Positions 25,321 through 37,374 are shown, counted from the stretch's first letter. The stretch is DNA of 64,000 bases from Sipunculus nudus (GCA_026874595.1 CM049313.1:59291159-59355158); one strand, 5' to 3'. Notes: generated by a model not told the origin, from the sequence alone. Translations and numbers: made by a program.

Positions 25321-25760
25321 GTAGTAGTAGCTAAATTTGCACCATGAAGGTCACTGGGTATGACCTCCTTACAGGACACTGTGGCAGTAGGATACCTCCC
25401 TCAGTATATGTGTGCAGGCTAGGGGGAGGGGATGCTGAATACAGCATCTTGGACATTTAGCAGTGCAGGCCAGACTGTCACAGCATCCGGATAGTAAGGC
25501 GGTACTTGGAAGGCAGCCGGGGAAATGATGGAGTTAGTCTTAGTGCCATTGATTACTGGGAAGAGAAGTGAATCCAGAAACAACGTGGCTCAAAATAGCT
25601 GCGGCCCCGAGCCAGTTGATGTGCCACTTTTTTCCTCAGCCTGGGCTTCTTTTCTCTCCAGAGAGCTGGCAGTCTGCTGGGCTTGCTGGACACTTCACAG
25701 AAATAGATCACCAGGTCATGCAGGTCATAGATGATCAGATATATTTGGCATGGTTAGATG
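25321..25760. other. GC-richer unique island
   Basis: Locally richer in G+C than its flanks and not matching any repeat here. Contains an acceptor-like CTTCTTTTCTCTCCAG at about 25648-25663 followed by 54 bp to CAG|GTCATG, and an open frame at 25568-25843 without a recognisable domain. It could be conserved non-coding DNA or a diverged exon; neither can be shown from the sequence alone. Confidence 0.25.
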
Positions 25761-26289
25761 GTCCCAGTGATTTCTCTGCCTCTTCTGTTTTTGGTGATAA
25801 AATTATGAAATTTCCTTCTCAATACAGTATTTATGTTAATTAATTTTGGAATATGTAAGCTTATTGAAGTGGTTTAATTACAGATTTGACACTTGGAAAT
25901 ATTTCTTAGGTTTGAAATACGGGTAGTATAAAATTCAGTGATTGCCACCTTTCAGTGACTGTCCAGAATATATATATGTGTGATGATACTATTTAGATAA
26001 AATAAGCATATTATTTAACTAAGATTCTTTATGTATGGAATGCTGGATGCAGAATTGGGCATGTGGAATGCATGTTGAGGGAGGGATTTCATATGAACCT
26101 GTACAGTGGCATGCATGTTTTCTATGTGTCGCCCCTGGATACCATGTGGAATCTTCATGTAGCGATTCTTTTTGCCAGATATTCATTCCACATGTTGGAT
26201 CCACACATAAGGAATCTCACCTTATTTATTTAGTCAATAATGATTTTATCCCCATGATGCATTCCGCACAAATGGAATCTTAGCTGTAC

Positions 26290-26503
26290 CCATTTTTGCG
26301 TTTAGACAGGTCCACATGACTTCAATGTAGGATGGGTTTTCCATGGTCCTAGAGCACTGGAAATTTGATATCAGGAGGTCAAAGGTCAAGATCAGATCTG
26401 AAGTTAACTTCAATTTGGTTTTAAATTGTTTAAATTCCTGTTGTGAAGGTTATCCAATAATGTCATGCTAGTCAGCTGAGTGTCACGTCCCATTGGTCAC
26501 TTG
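26290..26503 (+). repeat. 3' fragment of rolling-circle-like repeat
   Basis: Contains 'aggaggtcaaaggtcaagatcag' and a terminus CAGCTGAGTGTCACGTCCCA then TTGGTCACTTGT matching the 3' ends at 8742, 10602 and 37230. The 5' end cannot be delimited. A second CAGCTGACCATCATGGACCA-like end lies at 26551-26570. Confidence 0.55.
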
Positions 26504-27584
26504 TTCTTTATTATTGTTCAGCTCAGCATTATGGACAGTGGGTCATTAATCAGCTGACCATCATGGACCATCAGAATGTCTCCTGCGGGTAAATCTTTCT
26601 CATCAAAAACAATTGTCAAGCCCACTATATTTCAAATTATTTGATGGGACATGCCAGCTGTTTCATGATTAACAGGTAAATAGTTTGTAAGTGCTGTATT
26701 ACAATTTGCTTTGAAGAAGACATGCTAAGACATGTAAGAATGCAATTCAGCTATTGCATCCTAAAAATCTCTCCAGGCTAGGGCGTGATCGAGTTTGTGA
26801 ACTGGAAGCTCTTTGGATCATAAATAAGATGAAAGAATACATAAATATTTAATGGCAGAATATTGAATTCTATGTCAGATTTAAAAAAAGAAAAATATTT
26901 AGGAATGGACATCATTGGAACCTATATATAGCATGATTTTATTGAAAAGTTACTTTGTTTCCAAGGGCAACATCATATTGACCATGTTTTAAATTAGATA
27001 GAAGTGAAGTATGTGATATTGCTTATTGCTGGATAAAAGAACCAGAGCTGCCATTTTCTCCTCTTAATATGTCGGTTATCATCTTGAGCCCAGATACATG
27101 TCTGATTGTACTTAAGTGCTACTATCTATTAAATGCCCTGACACTGTCTCTGTTAGGTATTGATACAATATTCATTTGACAAGTAAAATGAGTACTTTAT
27201 AGTCATTTGGGCCATTTCATTTGACATTTGAGAATCCTAAAATAGAGTATATGCTTCTTGTAAATTAGGATTCCCTTTTATGGAATTAACTTAGAGAAGA
27301 CTTGAGTACTTCTGTATACATGTATACCTGAATTTGTGTATATTTTTATAAATTCTGTGGTTGGATTTTTTTCAAAATAATTGCTTTTTTATGCTTTGAC
27401 ATCCAATTCCCCAATCCTAAAAAAAAATTGTTAGCACCTTGAAAATTGATAAATTTTGAAAGTAATATTCAGCTAGGTCATTAACATATTGAATTTTGGC
27501 TTTCAACAATGTTACATATACCCAGTTTGGCAAACTGTGGAATTTTTCAGAGACCTTTAGTATAAACAACTAATATGTGACATC
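26504..27584. other. unique AT-rich non-coding DNA
   Basis: Nothing recognised. Confidence 0.4.
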
Positions 27585-27800
27585 CGGAACCTCCCGGGAA
27601 AAATGAGAATTCTGATTTTTCCAGGGAATAATGAAAATCCAGAGATAGTATGAAGGGATTCCCATTCTTTAAAAAAAAATGAGAATTCTCATTCTTCCTG
27701 GGACAAGTGAGAAATCAGTCTCTCGTGGGAGAGATTGGAATTCAGTTTTGAAATTCAGATCTTGGAAAAATGAGAATTCTCATTCTTCCTGGGAAGAATG
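27585..27800. repeat. cluster of AATGAGAATTCTCATT palindromes
   Basis: The 16-bp perfect palindrome AATGAGAATTCTCATT occurs at 27678-27693 and 27769-27784, each followed by CTTCCTGGGA. Partial versions occur at 27600-27640 (AATGAGAATTCTGATT, TTCCAGGGAATAATG) and 27790. It looks like a short inverted-repeat element or its dimer. Termini are not resolved. Confidence 0.6.
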
Positions 27801-29190
27801 GGAATTATTGATGCCAACTTAAATATTTTAATTTTTTTCTTACTTATTTCTCTTAACAGGAAGAAGCTTTGATCATCTTTCTTTCACATTAATTCTGAAA
27901 TGTTCAAGTGTTAACTGACATTTTGTCAGATGTGTTAGTCAATTTAACATAGATGTTTATCTTAACTATAAAGTGTATTGAAAACATTTTAAATTAACCT
28001 TGCTCATGGAATTCTCAGGTCAACCAGTTCAGATCCAAACTCAATTTGATTCCAATGTACATTGACATATATAAATGGTTATGGCCTATATATGTTAACC
28101 AGAGCAAAAATCTGGATTTATCAGTGTACTGTAATACCTGTGCTGACCAGATTGTGATTGGCTAAAGACCAGATCGAAGCACATTTAGATCAAAGTTGCA
28201 TCAGCCAGATTGAAAATTTATAGTTTGGTCTTAGTTTTGTATGATTAAGTACCATGTGGGCCTTTGGTTTAATTTATCAGTTATAAAAATTGTATGTACT
28301 GCAGTCATTAATGCCATTAAGACATTATTGTAGATCCCTAGAACATGCTAAAGAGTTGCTGGTCAGGGGACACTGCTCGGTGTGAGATTTATATGATGAG
28401 CAATGAGAGCAGTTGTCTTGTCCCAAGGCACTTTAAGAAAGCAGGGCAGAATTGAAGATAAAAAGTTGAACTGATATTGTTCATCTTGTTGTTCACATGA
28501 TGACTATTTGGGAACAAGCTGGGAAACCCCCCTTATGTAAACTCAGCACTTTCACCTACATAGGCTCCCCTCATATGAAGTGGTGATATACAGCTGAGAG
28601 ATCTTGTTTGATTTATGAAGGGAAAGTGGTTGTATGAGGATGAGAGGCCCATATGACCATCAAATGTGTGTTGGTTTGTACTGCTGTAACATATAAAAAC
28701 CCTGCTGGACCTTGGCCCAGAAAGCTGTAGATTTAATGGAGTGCTAACATGACCTTGGCCTAGTTCTTCTAACATTGCACCCATAGAAATAGGGAAGGTT
28801 TCCAGGTCACATTGTAACCAAGATAAATAATGGTTATCTCTTCAAAATGATGGCAACTGTCTGGGGATAACAATAGGATTACATCATTTAACCTAAGTTA
28901 GGAACACAATGAAAAAAAACATGAATTACTCTAGGATATAAAGGCTGCTTTAACAGCAATATGTATTACCATGTTTCTTGTAATGTACACTGAAGCAGAA
29001 ATTATCACAAGATTTTGTGTCAGTAAAACATTCTTGGTGTTATGCCAGAGTGGTAAGTGTGGTTCTTTTTTTCTATATACAAGATGCCTCAATGTTAAAA
29101 ATGAATTTAAACAGTATTAGATTCAAATAATGATATGATAAATTGAAATAATAGAAGGAGTTTAACCAGATCTTGTTACTTTCATATTTA
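27801..29190. other. unique AT-rich non-coding DNA
   Basis: No repeat or gene recognised. An 83-codon minus-strand frame at 28533-28784 has fairly balanced composition but no known motif. Confidence 0.35.
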
Positions 29191-29400
29191 TGCCCCCCCC
29201 CCCCCCCCCACAGGGGAGATGTGTTGTTTCAGTGGCATCATCAAGGTTACCTTGTGAATATGATAACTTTTGAATGGCTGCATATTTTTTTCCATAATGT
29301 GAAACACTCATTGTTCATCCCAAAATATCAGACATTTCAAAACCCCAGTGACCTTGACCTTCATCTTCAAGGTCAAATCTACTGAAATGTGAAAATTTTA
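29191..29400 (+). repeat. C17 tract and repeat fragment
   Basis: ATG followed by C17 (29193-29209) then ACAGGGGAGATGTG, and downstream 'gtgaccttgaccttcatcttcaaggtca'. The layout resembles the ATGCCCCCGCCGGGGCAT start at 29941, with poly-C expansion, but lacks a 3' end. Confidence 0.5.
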
Positions 29401-29555
29401 ACACCTGTGTGTGTTACTGTTCTGTAAGAGCAAACAGAAATTACTGTGGTTATCTTTCTGTTCACAAGGGTTACAAAATTGAGATATAAACAAATGAGAA
29501 GTTATCGTGAAAAATAAAATATGTGAATAACATACCCCATCAACACAGGTGACCA

Positions 29556-29940
29556 TTTTTTAGCTCAGCTGACTGTAAGTCAACTGAGGTAAAGGAATGG
29601 CGCTTTGTCCGTTGTCTGTCCGGCCGTCTGTTAGCAGGGCACAAATCGTAACTGCCGGTCCTAGAAACTTCTAAGTGAACATCCTAGGAGGTCAATAAAA
29701 AATCTCCTTTGAAACCTGAAATTAGGTCACTGTGACCTATATCCTCCGAGCTATGGGGCTTGAAAGTACCCCCCAGAAAAATAAAAAATATAATACAAAA
29801 CCTCCAATATCTTGATAATTAATGCATGGATTGTCATGAATCTTGCCTTGAATATTGACCATGACTAGTTTTGTCAGTTCCCGAAAAGTGGTGGCGCCAC
29901 CTGTATTTTTGTTATTTTAACGAATATTTTTCTATTTTTT
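29556..29940 (+). repeat. TTTTTAGCTCAGCTGACTGT family fragment, copy 1
   Basis: Runs from TTTTTAGCTCAGCTGACTGT through 'ttagcagggcacaaat', 'tagaaa.ttctaagt.aacatcc' and 'tgaccatgactagttttgtcagttccc' to GGTGGCGCCACCTGTATTTT. The same order is at 45073-45428. The 3' part is replaced by the next element. Confidence 0.7.
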
Positions 29941-31657
29941 ATGCCCCCGCCGGGGCATATAGTTTTACCCATGTCCGTCATTCCGTCCTTCCGTCATTCC
30001 GTCATTCTGAAATCAAACAGTTGTAAGGACTTTTTTTTGCAATGCCTGCAGATATTGGCCTGATTTTTGGTGTGTGGGCAGATATAGACCAGTTACAGAT
30101 CGAGTTCATGTTTCCTCCCAGTTGACCTACTTTTGACCGTTTTACGGCTCCTAAACTTAGAAAATTTCATGAAAAATAGAAATGTTCATGACAAATACAC
30201 ATGTACAGACTTTTTTTCGCAATGCTTGCAGATATTGGCCTGATTTTTGGTGTGTTGGCAGATAATGACCAGTTACAGATCAAGTTTGCGTTTCGTCCCA
30301 GTTTACCTATTTTGACCGTTTTACGGCTCCTAAACTTAGAAAATTTCATGAAAAATATAAATGTTCATGACAAATACACATGTACGGATTTTTTTTCGCA
30401 ATGCCTGCAGATATTGGCCTGATTTTTGGTGTGTGGGCAGATAATGACCAGTTACAGATCGAATTCGCGTTTTGTCCCCGTTGACCTACTTTTGAACGTT
30501 TTACGCCTCCTTAACTTAGAAAATTTCATGAAAAATAGAAATTTTCATGTCAAATACACATGTACAGACTTTTTTTTTCGCAATGCCTGCAGATATTGGC
30601 CTGATTTTTGGTGTTTGGGCAGATATAGACCAGGTACAGATTGAGTTCGCGTTTCAACCCGGTTGACCTACTTTTGACCGTTTTACGGCTCCTGATCATA
30701 GAAAATTTCATTAAAAATATGAACTTTCATGACAAATACACATGTACGGACTTCTTTTCGCAATGCCTGCAGACATTGGCCTGATTTTTGGTGTGTGGGC
30801 AGATATTGACCAGTTACAGATCAAGTTCAAGTTTCATCCCAGTTGACCTACTTTTGACCGTTTTACGGCTCCTGAACATAGAAAATTTCATGAAAAATAT
30901 AAATTTTCATGACAAATACACATGTACAGACTTTTTTCGCATTACCTGCAGATATTGGCCTGAGTTTTGGTGTGTGGCCAGATAATGACCAGTTACAGAC
31001 CGAGTGCACGTTTTGTCCCAGTTGACCTATTTTTGACCGTTTGACGGTGCTCTAACATAGAAATTTCATAAAAAAGTGCACATGTACGAACTTTATTTCG
31101 CAGTGCCTGCAGATACGGGCCTGATTTTTGGTGTGTAGGCAGATAATGACCAGTTACAGATTGAGTTCTTGTTTTGTCCCAGTTAACCTACTTTTGACCA
31201 TTTGACTGCTCCTGAACATAGAAAATTTCATGAAAAATAGAAATTTTCATAACAAATGCATATGTACCGACTTTTTCTCCTCAATGCCTGCAGATACCAC
31301 CCTGATTTTTTATGTGTGGGCAGATAATGACCAGTTACAGATCGAGTTTGCGTTTCGTCCCGCTTGACCTACTTTTGATTGTTTTACGGCTCCTAAACAT
31401 AGAAAATTTCATGAAAGACAGAAATTTTTATGGAAAATGCACATGTTTGGATTTTTTTTCACAATGCCTGCAGATACTGGCCTGATTTTTGGTGTGTTGC
31501 TCGATAATGACCCGTTACAGATCCAGTTTGCATTTTGCCCTTGTTGACCTACTTTTGACCATACAACACCTCCTGAACTTAAAAAATTTTTCAAAATTTA
31601 ACAAATGTTTCTAATTTGCCCCAGGCAGGGGCATTCGTGTCGTTCCAACACATCTAG
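29941..31657 (+). mobile_element. pearl/HINE-like element with 180-bp core units
   Basis: The 5' end ATGCCCCCGCCGGGGCATAT is itself a hairpin. The 3' end has GCCCCAGGCAGGGGCAT, then GTGTCGTTCCAACAC (short hairpin), then ATCTAG (CTAG 31654-31657). The core is nine tandem units. Known: 'pearl' elements of oysters and other bivalves have this flank-core array-flank design and are considered non-autonomous Helitron relatives. Frames of 60-73 codons on either strand arise from the units. Confidence 0.8.
30027..31605 (+). repeat. nine tandem ~180-bp units
   Basis: The landmark AATGCCTGCAGATA and its variants start at 30041, 30221, 30400, 30582, 30762, 30941, 31102, 31283 and 31463. Spacings are 180, 179, 182, 180, 179, 161, 181 and 180. 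Each unit includes 'cctgatttttggtgtgtgggcagata', 'gaccagttacagatc', 'ttgacctacttttgaccgtttta' and 'gaaaatttcatgaaaaata'. The 161-bp unit has a deletion at its end. Confidence 0.92.
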
Positions 31658-31660
31658 TTT

Positions 31661-32529
31661 ACTATAAAATGACAACAATCATGTCAGTTTTCAGCTGTAA
31701 TTACATCTATTGTCCCAAAACCTGGTGTATTTATTGATCACAAGTGGATGCCATATAGTAATCACCCTGTCTGTCTGTCTGTTCGTCTGTCTGCCTGTCC
31801 ATCCGTCCATCCACACAAATTTGTTTCAAGATGATAACTCCAGGTTGTATTGACACATGGATTTTTAACTTGACTTACGTATGGCCCACCACTTAGCAAG
31901 AACCTATATGATTTTGGGGTCATGAGGTCAAAGGTCAAAGTCACAGGACTAACTTATTTAAAAAGATTATGGCTGCATTTAAGCCAAGCTTTTCATCCCA
32001 AACTTTCCATTATGCGCATTTAGCTGGCTTGCCAGTATGGGGAGAGCATAAATGAATTTGGGGTCACATGGTCAAAGGTCAAGGTCACAGGGGCCATCTG
32101 TTCACAAATTTGTTTCCAGATGATAACTCCAGTTTAGTTTGAAATATTGGTTTCAAACTTGACTTATATATGGCCCAACACTTCAGTAAGAACTGTTGAT
32201 TCTGGGGTCATGAGATCAAAGGTCAATGTCACAGGACCCACCACTTTAGAAAGATAGTGGATGTATTTAAAGCCAAACTTTTCATCTTAATCCTTCCATC
32301 ATCAATATGTGGTGCACATGCCAATAGGGGAAGTTTTCTTTTGATTTTGGGGTCACAAGGTTAAAGTCACATGGCCCATCCATTTACAAATTAGTTTATG
32401 GATGATAACTCCAGTTTGGGTAGACAGGTTGGCTTCAAACTGATCACAGGACCAATATTTTGGAAAACCTCATAAACATATATCCTTATAGACAAATGCA
32501 GCTGAGCGTCGAGACCCATGGGTCTCTAG
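31661..32529 (+). mobile_element. HINE-like element, GAGACCCATGGGTCTC end, copy 1
   Basis: Starts ACTATAAAATGACAAC directly after the CTAGTTT of the preceding element. A CTGTC/CCATCC-rich tract is followed by ~240-bp units with 'gataactccag.tt', 'acttgacttatatatggcccaac' and 'gaggtcaaaggtcaa.gtcacagg'. The 3' end has AGCTGAGCGTC, then the perfect 16-bp palindrome GAGACCCATGGGTCTC (32511-32526), with CTAG overlapping its end (32526-32529). Second copy at 47456-48616. Confidence 0.75.
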
Positions 32530-33504
32530 TTTATACTATAGCCTCATTGGAATCACATGTACGTTCACTGGGCCTGTTGGGTCTCAAGGGCTAACGATTG
32601 ATATTATGTATTATTCATTTTATAGATATTCCCTAAGAACCTTGTCATATTGTTTAGATTTTTTTGCATATTAAATTTTCATACAATATAATGAATATAC
32701 TCTGTATAGATCAATATATTTTTCTGATTGCAAAAATGGAACCCTCATGAAACACTTAAAAAGTGAAAATCGTGAAAAATTAACAGAGGAATATAAAGCA
32801 AACATATGTTTAGGTGTAGGGGACATAGGTACTGGGTAGCACAGGATTAATTCTATGGCAGAAAAGCTGTACACCTAAGTCCTTTTGTAGACATCTTCAT
32901 ATATTCCTGCAGTTTATTTACAAGTAGTGTCTCATTTTATTTTCAGTCTGATTACAGGCTGTGTTGATCAAGGCAAGAAACCAAAATGTGGCAAAGATTA
33001 ATGATTATTGATATTGGTTTTCTGAGCTCATCTCTATAATGATTTGTCTAACTAGTATTTTGTCTTACATCCAGGTTTCTCCTTTGGTTCCAGGTATTTG
33101 TATGATTGTTTATTTTTTTATTTCTTCATCTTGTTGTCTGGCCTTATATTTTTTCAGCGATTGTGTGTTATCTTCCAACCAGTTATGACCTGATCAGGTG
33201 CTATGTCACTGTCTGCCCTTTTACTTGAAAGTTATATCAGATACAAAACATGTTTATTACATGGGACAAAGATGTAACAGTATCTTCAGCTTCTTAAAGA
33301 TTTCATCAGCTGAGGCCTGCTGAAATGAAATGTCAAAATTTAAAATCTGAGGAAAGTATATGCATCTCATGAAAGGCCAATTCAGTTTTATGTATTTGTG
33401 TTCAAAACATGTTGAAATCAGAGAGAAACTTTACAAATCTATACCAAGCTGTGGATCCAAATTTTTAGGATCATCTCCTAAAATTCAGTTTATATACTTG
33501 CTTC
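32530..33504. other. unique AT-rich non-coding DNA
   Basis: Nothing recognised. Confidence 0.4.
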
Positions 33505-33801
33505 ATATAGCCTCGGTCACAACCGGCTGCAGTCACGTAAAATGCAATGTACCGTGCAGTTTTCGGGACAGCAGGAATACTTAAGCCTTGGTCACAACCT
33601 GCTGGGGGCACCACACACTGTAGATCACCGTTTGGTATTTGAAACCCCAAGAATACTTATGTAGCCAGCGTGTGGGAAAGGTGAGGTGTCTTCTTCATTC
33701 TCATGGCCTATGTACGGTAAGGAACATTCTGTGCCTTACTTGACCCATGCCTCTGTGATATCGGGAAACACCTAGTCGTTTGTCTACTACCCGTATTCTG
33801 G
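33505..33801 (+). repeat. diverged short relative of GTAGTCG-hairpin family
   Basis: The end CACCTAGTCGTTTGTCTACT then ACCCGTATTCTGG matches the termini at 19756-19785 and 47213-47243 with decay of the hairpin and CTAG. The core differs: two diverged units starting 'cggtcacaaccggctgc' and 'ttggtcacaacctgctg' (about 33514 and 33588). Confidence 0.6.
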
Positions 33802-34427
33802 TAGTACATGATACCATAATAAAAAGATTCATTCATTTATTTATTTGGCAAGCTGTATATTGAGATTGATATGATACTATTTAGAAATTTTGAAGTGATA
33901 TAAGGGCACGTTGGTGAGATGTATTCTGTTATCAAAACATCATTGCACCATGTCCATATGGTGTACCAGATACAGATAAATTTTCTAGCTGTCATCCTTA
34001 GTTCCTGGATCTGGTGTAGTCACACATTTATTAAAGTGCAGAGAGTGTTCATGGCTTTTCACATGCATGTGAGGATTATAAAGTTCTGTTTGAGCTTGTA
34101 ACACAATATTTACCTGATAGAATCTTACTTTAAACTTAGAACATCAACCATCACCTGATGTCAAAATGAGTTATTTAAACATGCCCACTTCTGAAGGAGA
34201 AATTCTGTGTCTGAAATAACAAATCAGGCAAAATTTACAAAAAGTTGTATTGGATTAATGTTGAAATGCTCATATGTATGTTTGAGAATGCTTGATTGCG
34301 AAGTCTCACTTGTGAAGTGAAATAGCTATAGGAAGTCATCTGTGTTATTACATAACCTTTAAATGACAGGACAGTCCAAGTAGTATAATTAAAGGTGAAC
34401 ACTGTCTAATTTAAAATCATCATTTTA
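33802..34427. other. unique AT-rich non-coding DNA
   Basis: Nothing recognised. The last three bases (TTA, 34425-34427) are the left target duplication of the next element. Confidence 0.4.
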
Positions 34428-37371
34428 GGCCAAAATAAAAAAAAGGTATGGTTCTCAGGCACTTTTTATCAGAAATCAATGCGGGCGGGCGCTTTTTTTA
34501 TTTTAAATTTTTTGGTATGTTTCGATAAAAATGTCAAATGATAAAGGAAAAGCATGAAAATAACAGTTTTATTTTGCTAAATAAGTACAAGCACTACAAA
34601 ACAAAGGAAATTGTATGGTTTTTAGCTCAGCTGACTATAAGTCATCTGAGCTATAGTCGTGGTCCATTGTCCGTCGTCCGTCCGTCTGTCCGTCCGTCCG
34701 TCGATGTGGCACGTTTTGAAACCGTAAGACCTAGGAATCCAAAATTCAGCATAATGTTAGATGTCCCCAAGATCTCCTACCAAGCCGAAAACTGGGTCTT
34801 TGCAACTCCATTCCTTTGAGAAATTAAGGAAAAACCTCAATTTTTTATTAAAAACCTATTTTCACACTTCAGGACTGCCTAATATCAAAACCACTCATCT
34901 GTTTTTCCTCATATTTCCTATAAATAATCCTCTTTATAATTCCTATGTACATGCCAGAAATTAGGTCTGTATTATATAATTTAAAAAAGTTATGGGCCCA
35001 AACATAATGCATTTTGTAAATAATCAGGAAAGAAATTTTATCACTTAACACAAAACTTGTTAAAGCTAAGCACTTTTTTTCCAGTAATATTACTTTTATT
35101 AATCAAAATTAAATTGTATACCAAAAATTAGATCAAAATCTTTTAAATTTTTTAAAATATTAGCAAAAATAAAAAATTGGTACCTTAAATTTTGCCCAAC
35201 TTTGACCATGGCACGTTTTTTTGCTGTAACTGCTGTGGATTTAATTTTCACAGCATGTTTTTGTTAGCATTTCAACTGTTAACACCAAAAATTTGAAACC
35301 AGTTGTTCAAAAACTGTAGATTTTATTCAAGTTTTCAAGCACCATGTCACATATTGCTAGTGTTATGCAGTTTGCTAGAGCTCAGCTCCCGAGCTTCAGC
35401 TCTAAGTTCCTTAAATTTGGCATACAGTTAGATTTCTCCAAAATCCCCTACCATGCCAAGAATTTGGTCACTAGGACTTAATTCCTTCGAGATATCAATG
35501 AAAAACTTCATTTTTCCATTAAAAACCCATTGTTACACTTTAAGACTGCCTAATATCAAAACCACTGATCTGACTTTGATCATGTATAATATACATATTT
35601 TTCTATACATTCGCTATGCACATGCCAGAAATGATGTCAGTATTGTGTATTTTTTTTAAGTTATGGGCCCAAACATAATGCACTTTGTAAAAAATCAAGA
35701 AATATATTTACTCCCTTAACAAGGGCATTGCTGAAGCTAGAGATTTTATTGTCAGGGATGTAACATTATTTAATCAAGATTCAATTGAATACCCAAAATT
35801 AGTTCTGAATTTTTCAAATTTTATAAGTTATTAGTATAAATATAAAATTAGTACCTTAAATTTTGCCCAACTGTGACCATGGCACGTTTGTTTCCTGAGA
35901 GCACTTTTGATATAATTTTCATATCATGCACACATAAGGATTTCAGCTTTTTAGTTTAGAAAGCTGAAAGAAATTGGCCAAATATTGTAGCTTTTATTAA
36001 TGTTTTTTATGAGACCCTGTCAGACTTTGGCTCTCTCCAGCCCCTCTTGAGTCACCTGTATGTTGACCTTGTTGACCTTTCATCAAATTATGCACGCTTG
36101 AGGCGAGAATCCAGGCAGCTTATGGCCAGCCACAGTTGATCCAGGTGTCCAACCCAACTCATCTAGTAGTTTTAACCAACAACATAACAATAAACAATAA
36201 ATTAATAAATTTTTCTTGGTTTTTATTAACAAATTAAAGAAAAATAGAAAAGGAATTTGTTATTTTATAATAACAGGAAATTAACTTGCAGTTACTGATG
36301 ATTTAAGAATCTTGTATTGATGGGTAGAATGTCACATATTCCAAATAACACCATGCAGTCACCTATGGCATTTTTCAGTTCATTTTTAATGATAAAGAAG
36401 TAAATCATATTATTCATTACTAATCATTAGGGATTATATGAAGGAAATTAATGATAGACAAAGATGCAGTTGATAATATTAATCTAGATTCCTACTGTGT
36501 CTAGTGTGTACATTGATGTGAAATTAGTCCAAAATGAATTTTTTACAGTTATTTTTTTAATATAAATAAAAGCCATAAAACCAGGTACTTATGATCATTA
36601 TTTAAATGTGTGAATTTTGTATATTCTGAATTCTCAAAATCATTGTTTGGTGAAAACTGAATAAATACCAGACATGGTGCAAATACTTTGTAATTGTATT
36701 TAAATACGAATATGATTATGTACTCCATTATAAAATTTCTTGCATAAAGAATGGGAATTCAGGTAAAAATGAAAGTATATGAATACTCGTGCAAATACTT
36801 TCAAAATGTATTCATGAATGCATTCATGAATATATTCTTTAATATTATTTTAATAATCATATCAGTTATATTTCATTTTAAAAAATCATGATTCTCTTAT
36901 TATTTTTAATAAAAATTATATTTGGGACAATATTTGTAATTTTTTTAAAAATAGTTAAACTCTTATATTATATGTTCTGCTTATAAGTTATATGGCCAAG
37001 TCAAAATCTGTGTGACAATAGCACTCCATTTGTTAATAAAATAAATGAAATCAATCCTCTTCCCTGCATGTCTCCAAAGATCCTATCAAAATCATACATA
37101 AGCTAAACACCCACAACTCATAATACAGCTTATATTTATTACCACACAAAACCAGCATGTGCCTCATTTCTAAAAAAATATTTTTTTATCATATATTACA
37201 GCTGAGCGTCGTGACCCATAGGTCCCTTGTATCTTCTTGGAAGAAATGTCGGAGCGGCAGCAGCTCAAAATTGGAAAGTTTTTATTGAAAATCAAAATAA
37301 AAATGTTTGATGCGGGGGTTTAAAATTGATGCGGGCGGTGCCTGAGAACCATACCTTTAATTTTTTTGGCC
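34428..37371. mobile_element. Harbinger-like TIR element with nested insertion
   Basis: The left terminus GGCCAAAATAAA followed by GGTATGGTTCTCAGGCAC is mirrored on the right by GTGCCTGAGAACCATACC and TTTTTTTGGCC, giving an imperfect TIR of about 34 bp. Flanking TTA at 34425-34427 and 37372-37374 is a 3-bp duplication. TTA/TAA duplications with GG-starting TIRs are typical of PIF/Harbinger. Without the nested 34619-37230 element the host is only ~330 bp, a MITE. Its inner sequence ('ggtatgtttcgataaaaa.gtcaaatgat') is also found inverted at 44828-44998. Confidence 0.72.
34619..37230 (+). mobile_element. nested HINE-like element, AGCTCAGCTGAC family copy 2
   Basis: Begins TTTTTAGCTCAGCTGACTAT with a CCGTCC tract and ends AGCTGAGCGTCGTGACCCAT then AGGTCCCTTGT (37230). 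It splits the Harbinger-like MITE between ATTGTATGG and ATCTTCTTGG. Units at 34619-35340 and 35341-35995 correspond to units 2 and 3 of the 3455 element. The 36000-37190 interior is AT-rich and lacks the poly-C modules. Confidence 0.78.
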
Positions 37372-37374
37372 TTA

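Noticed and set aside
28998-29051. 54-bp open segment before GTG|GTAAGT
   Set aside because: Too short, poor acceptor, peptide unrecognised; expected by chance in 64 kb.
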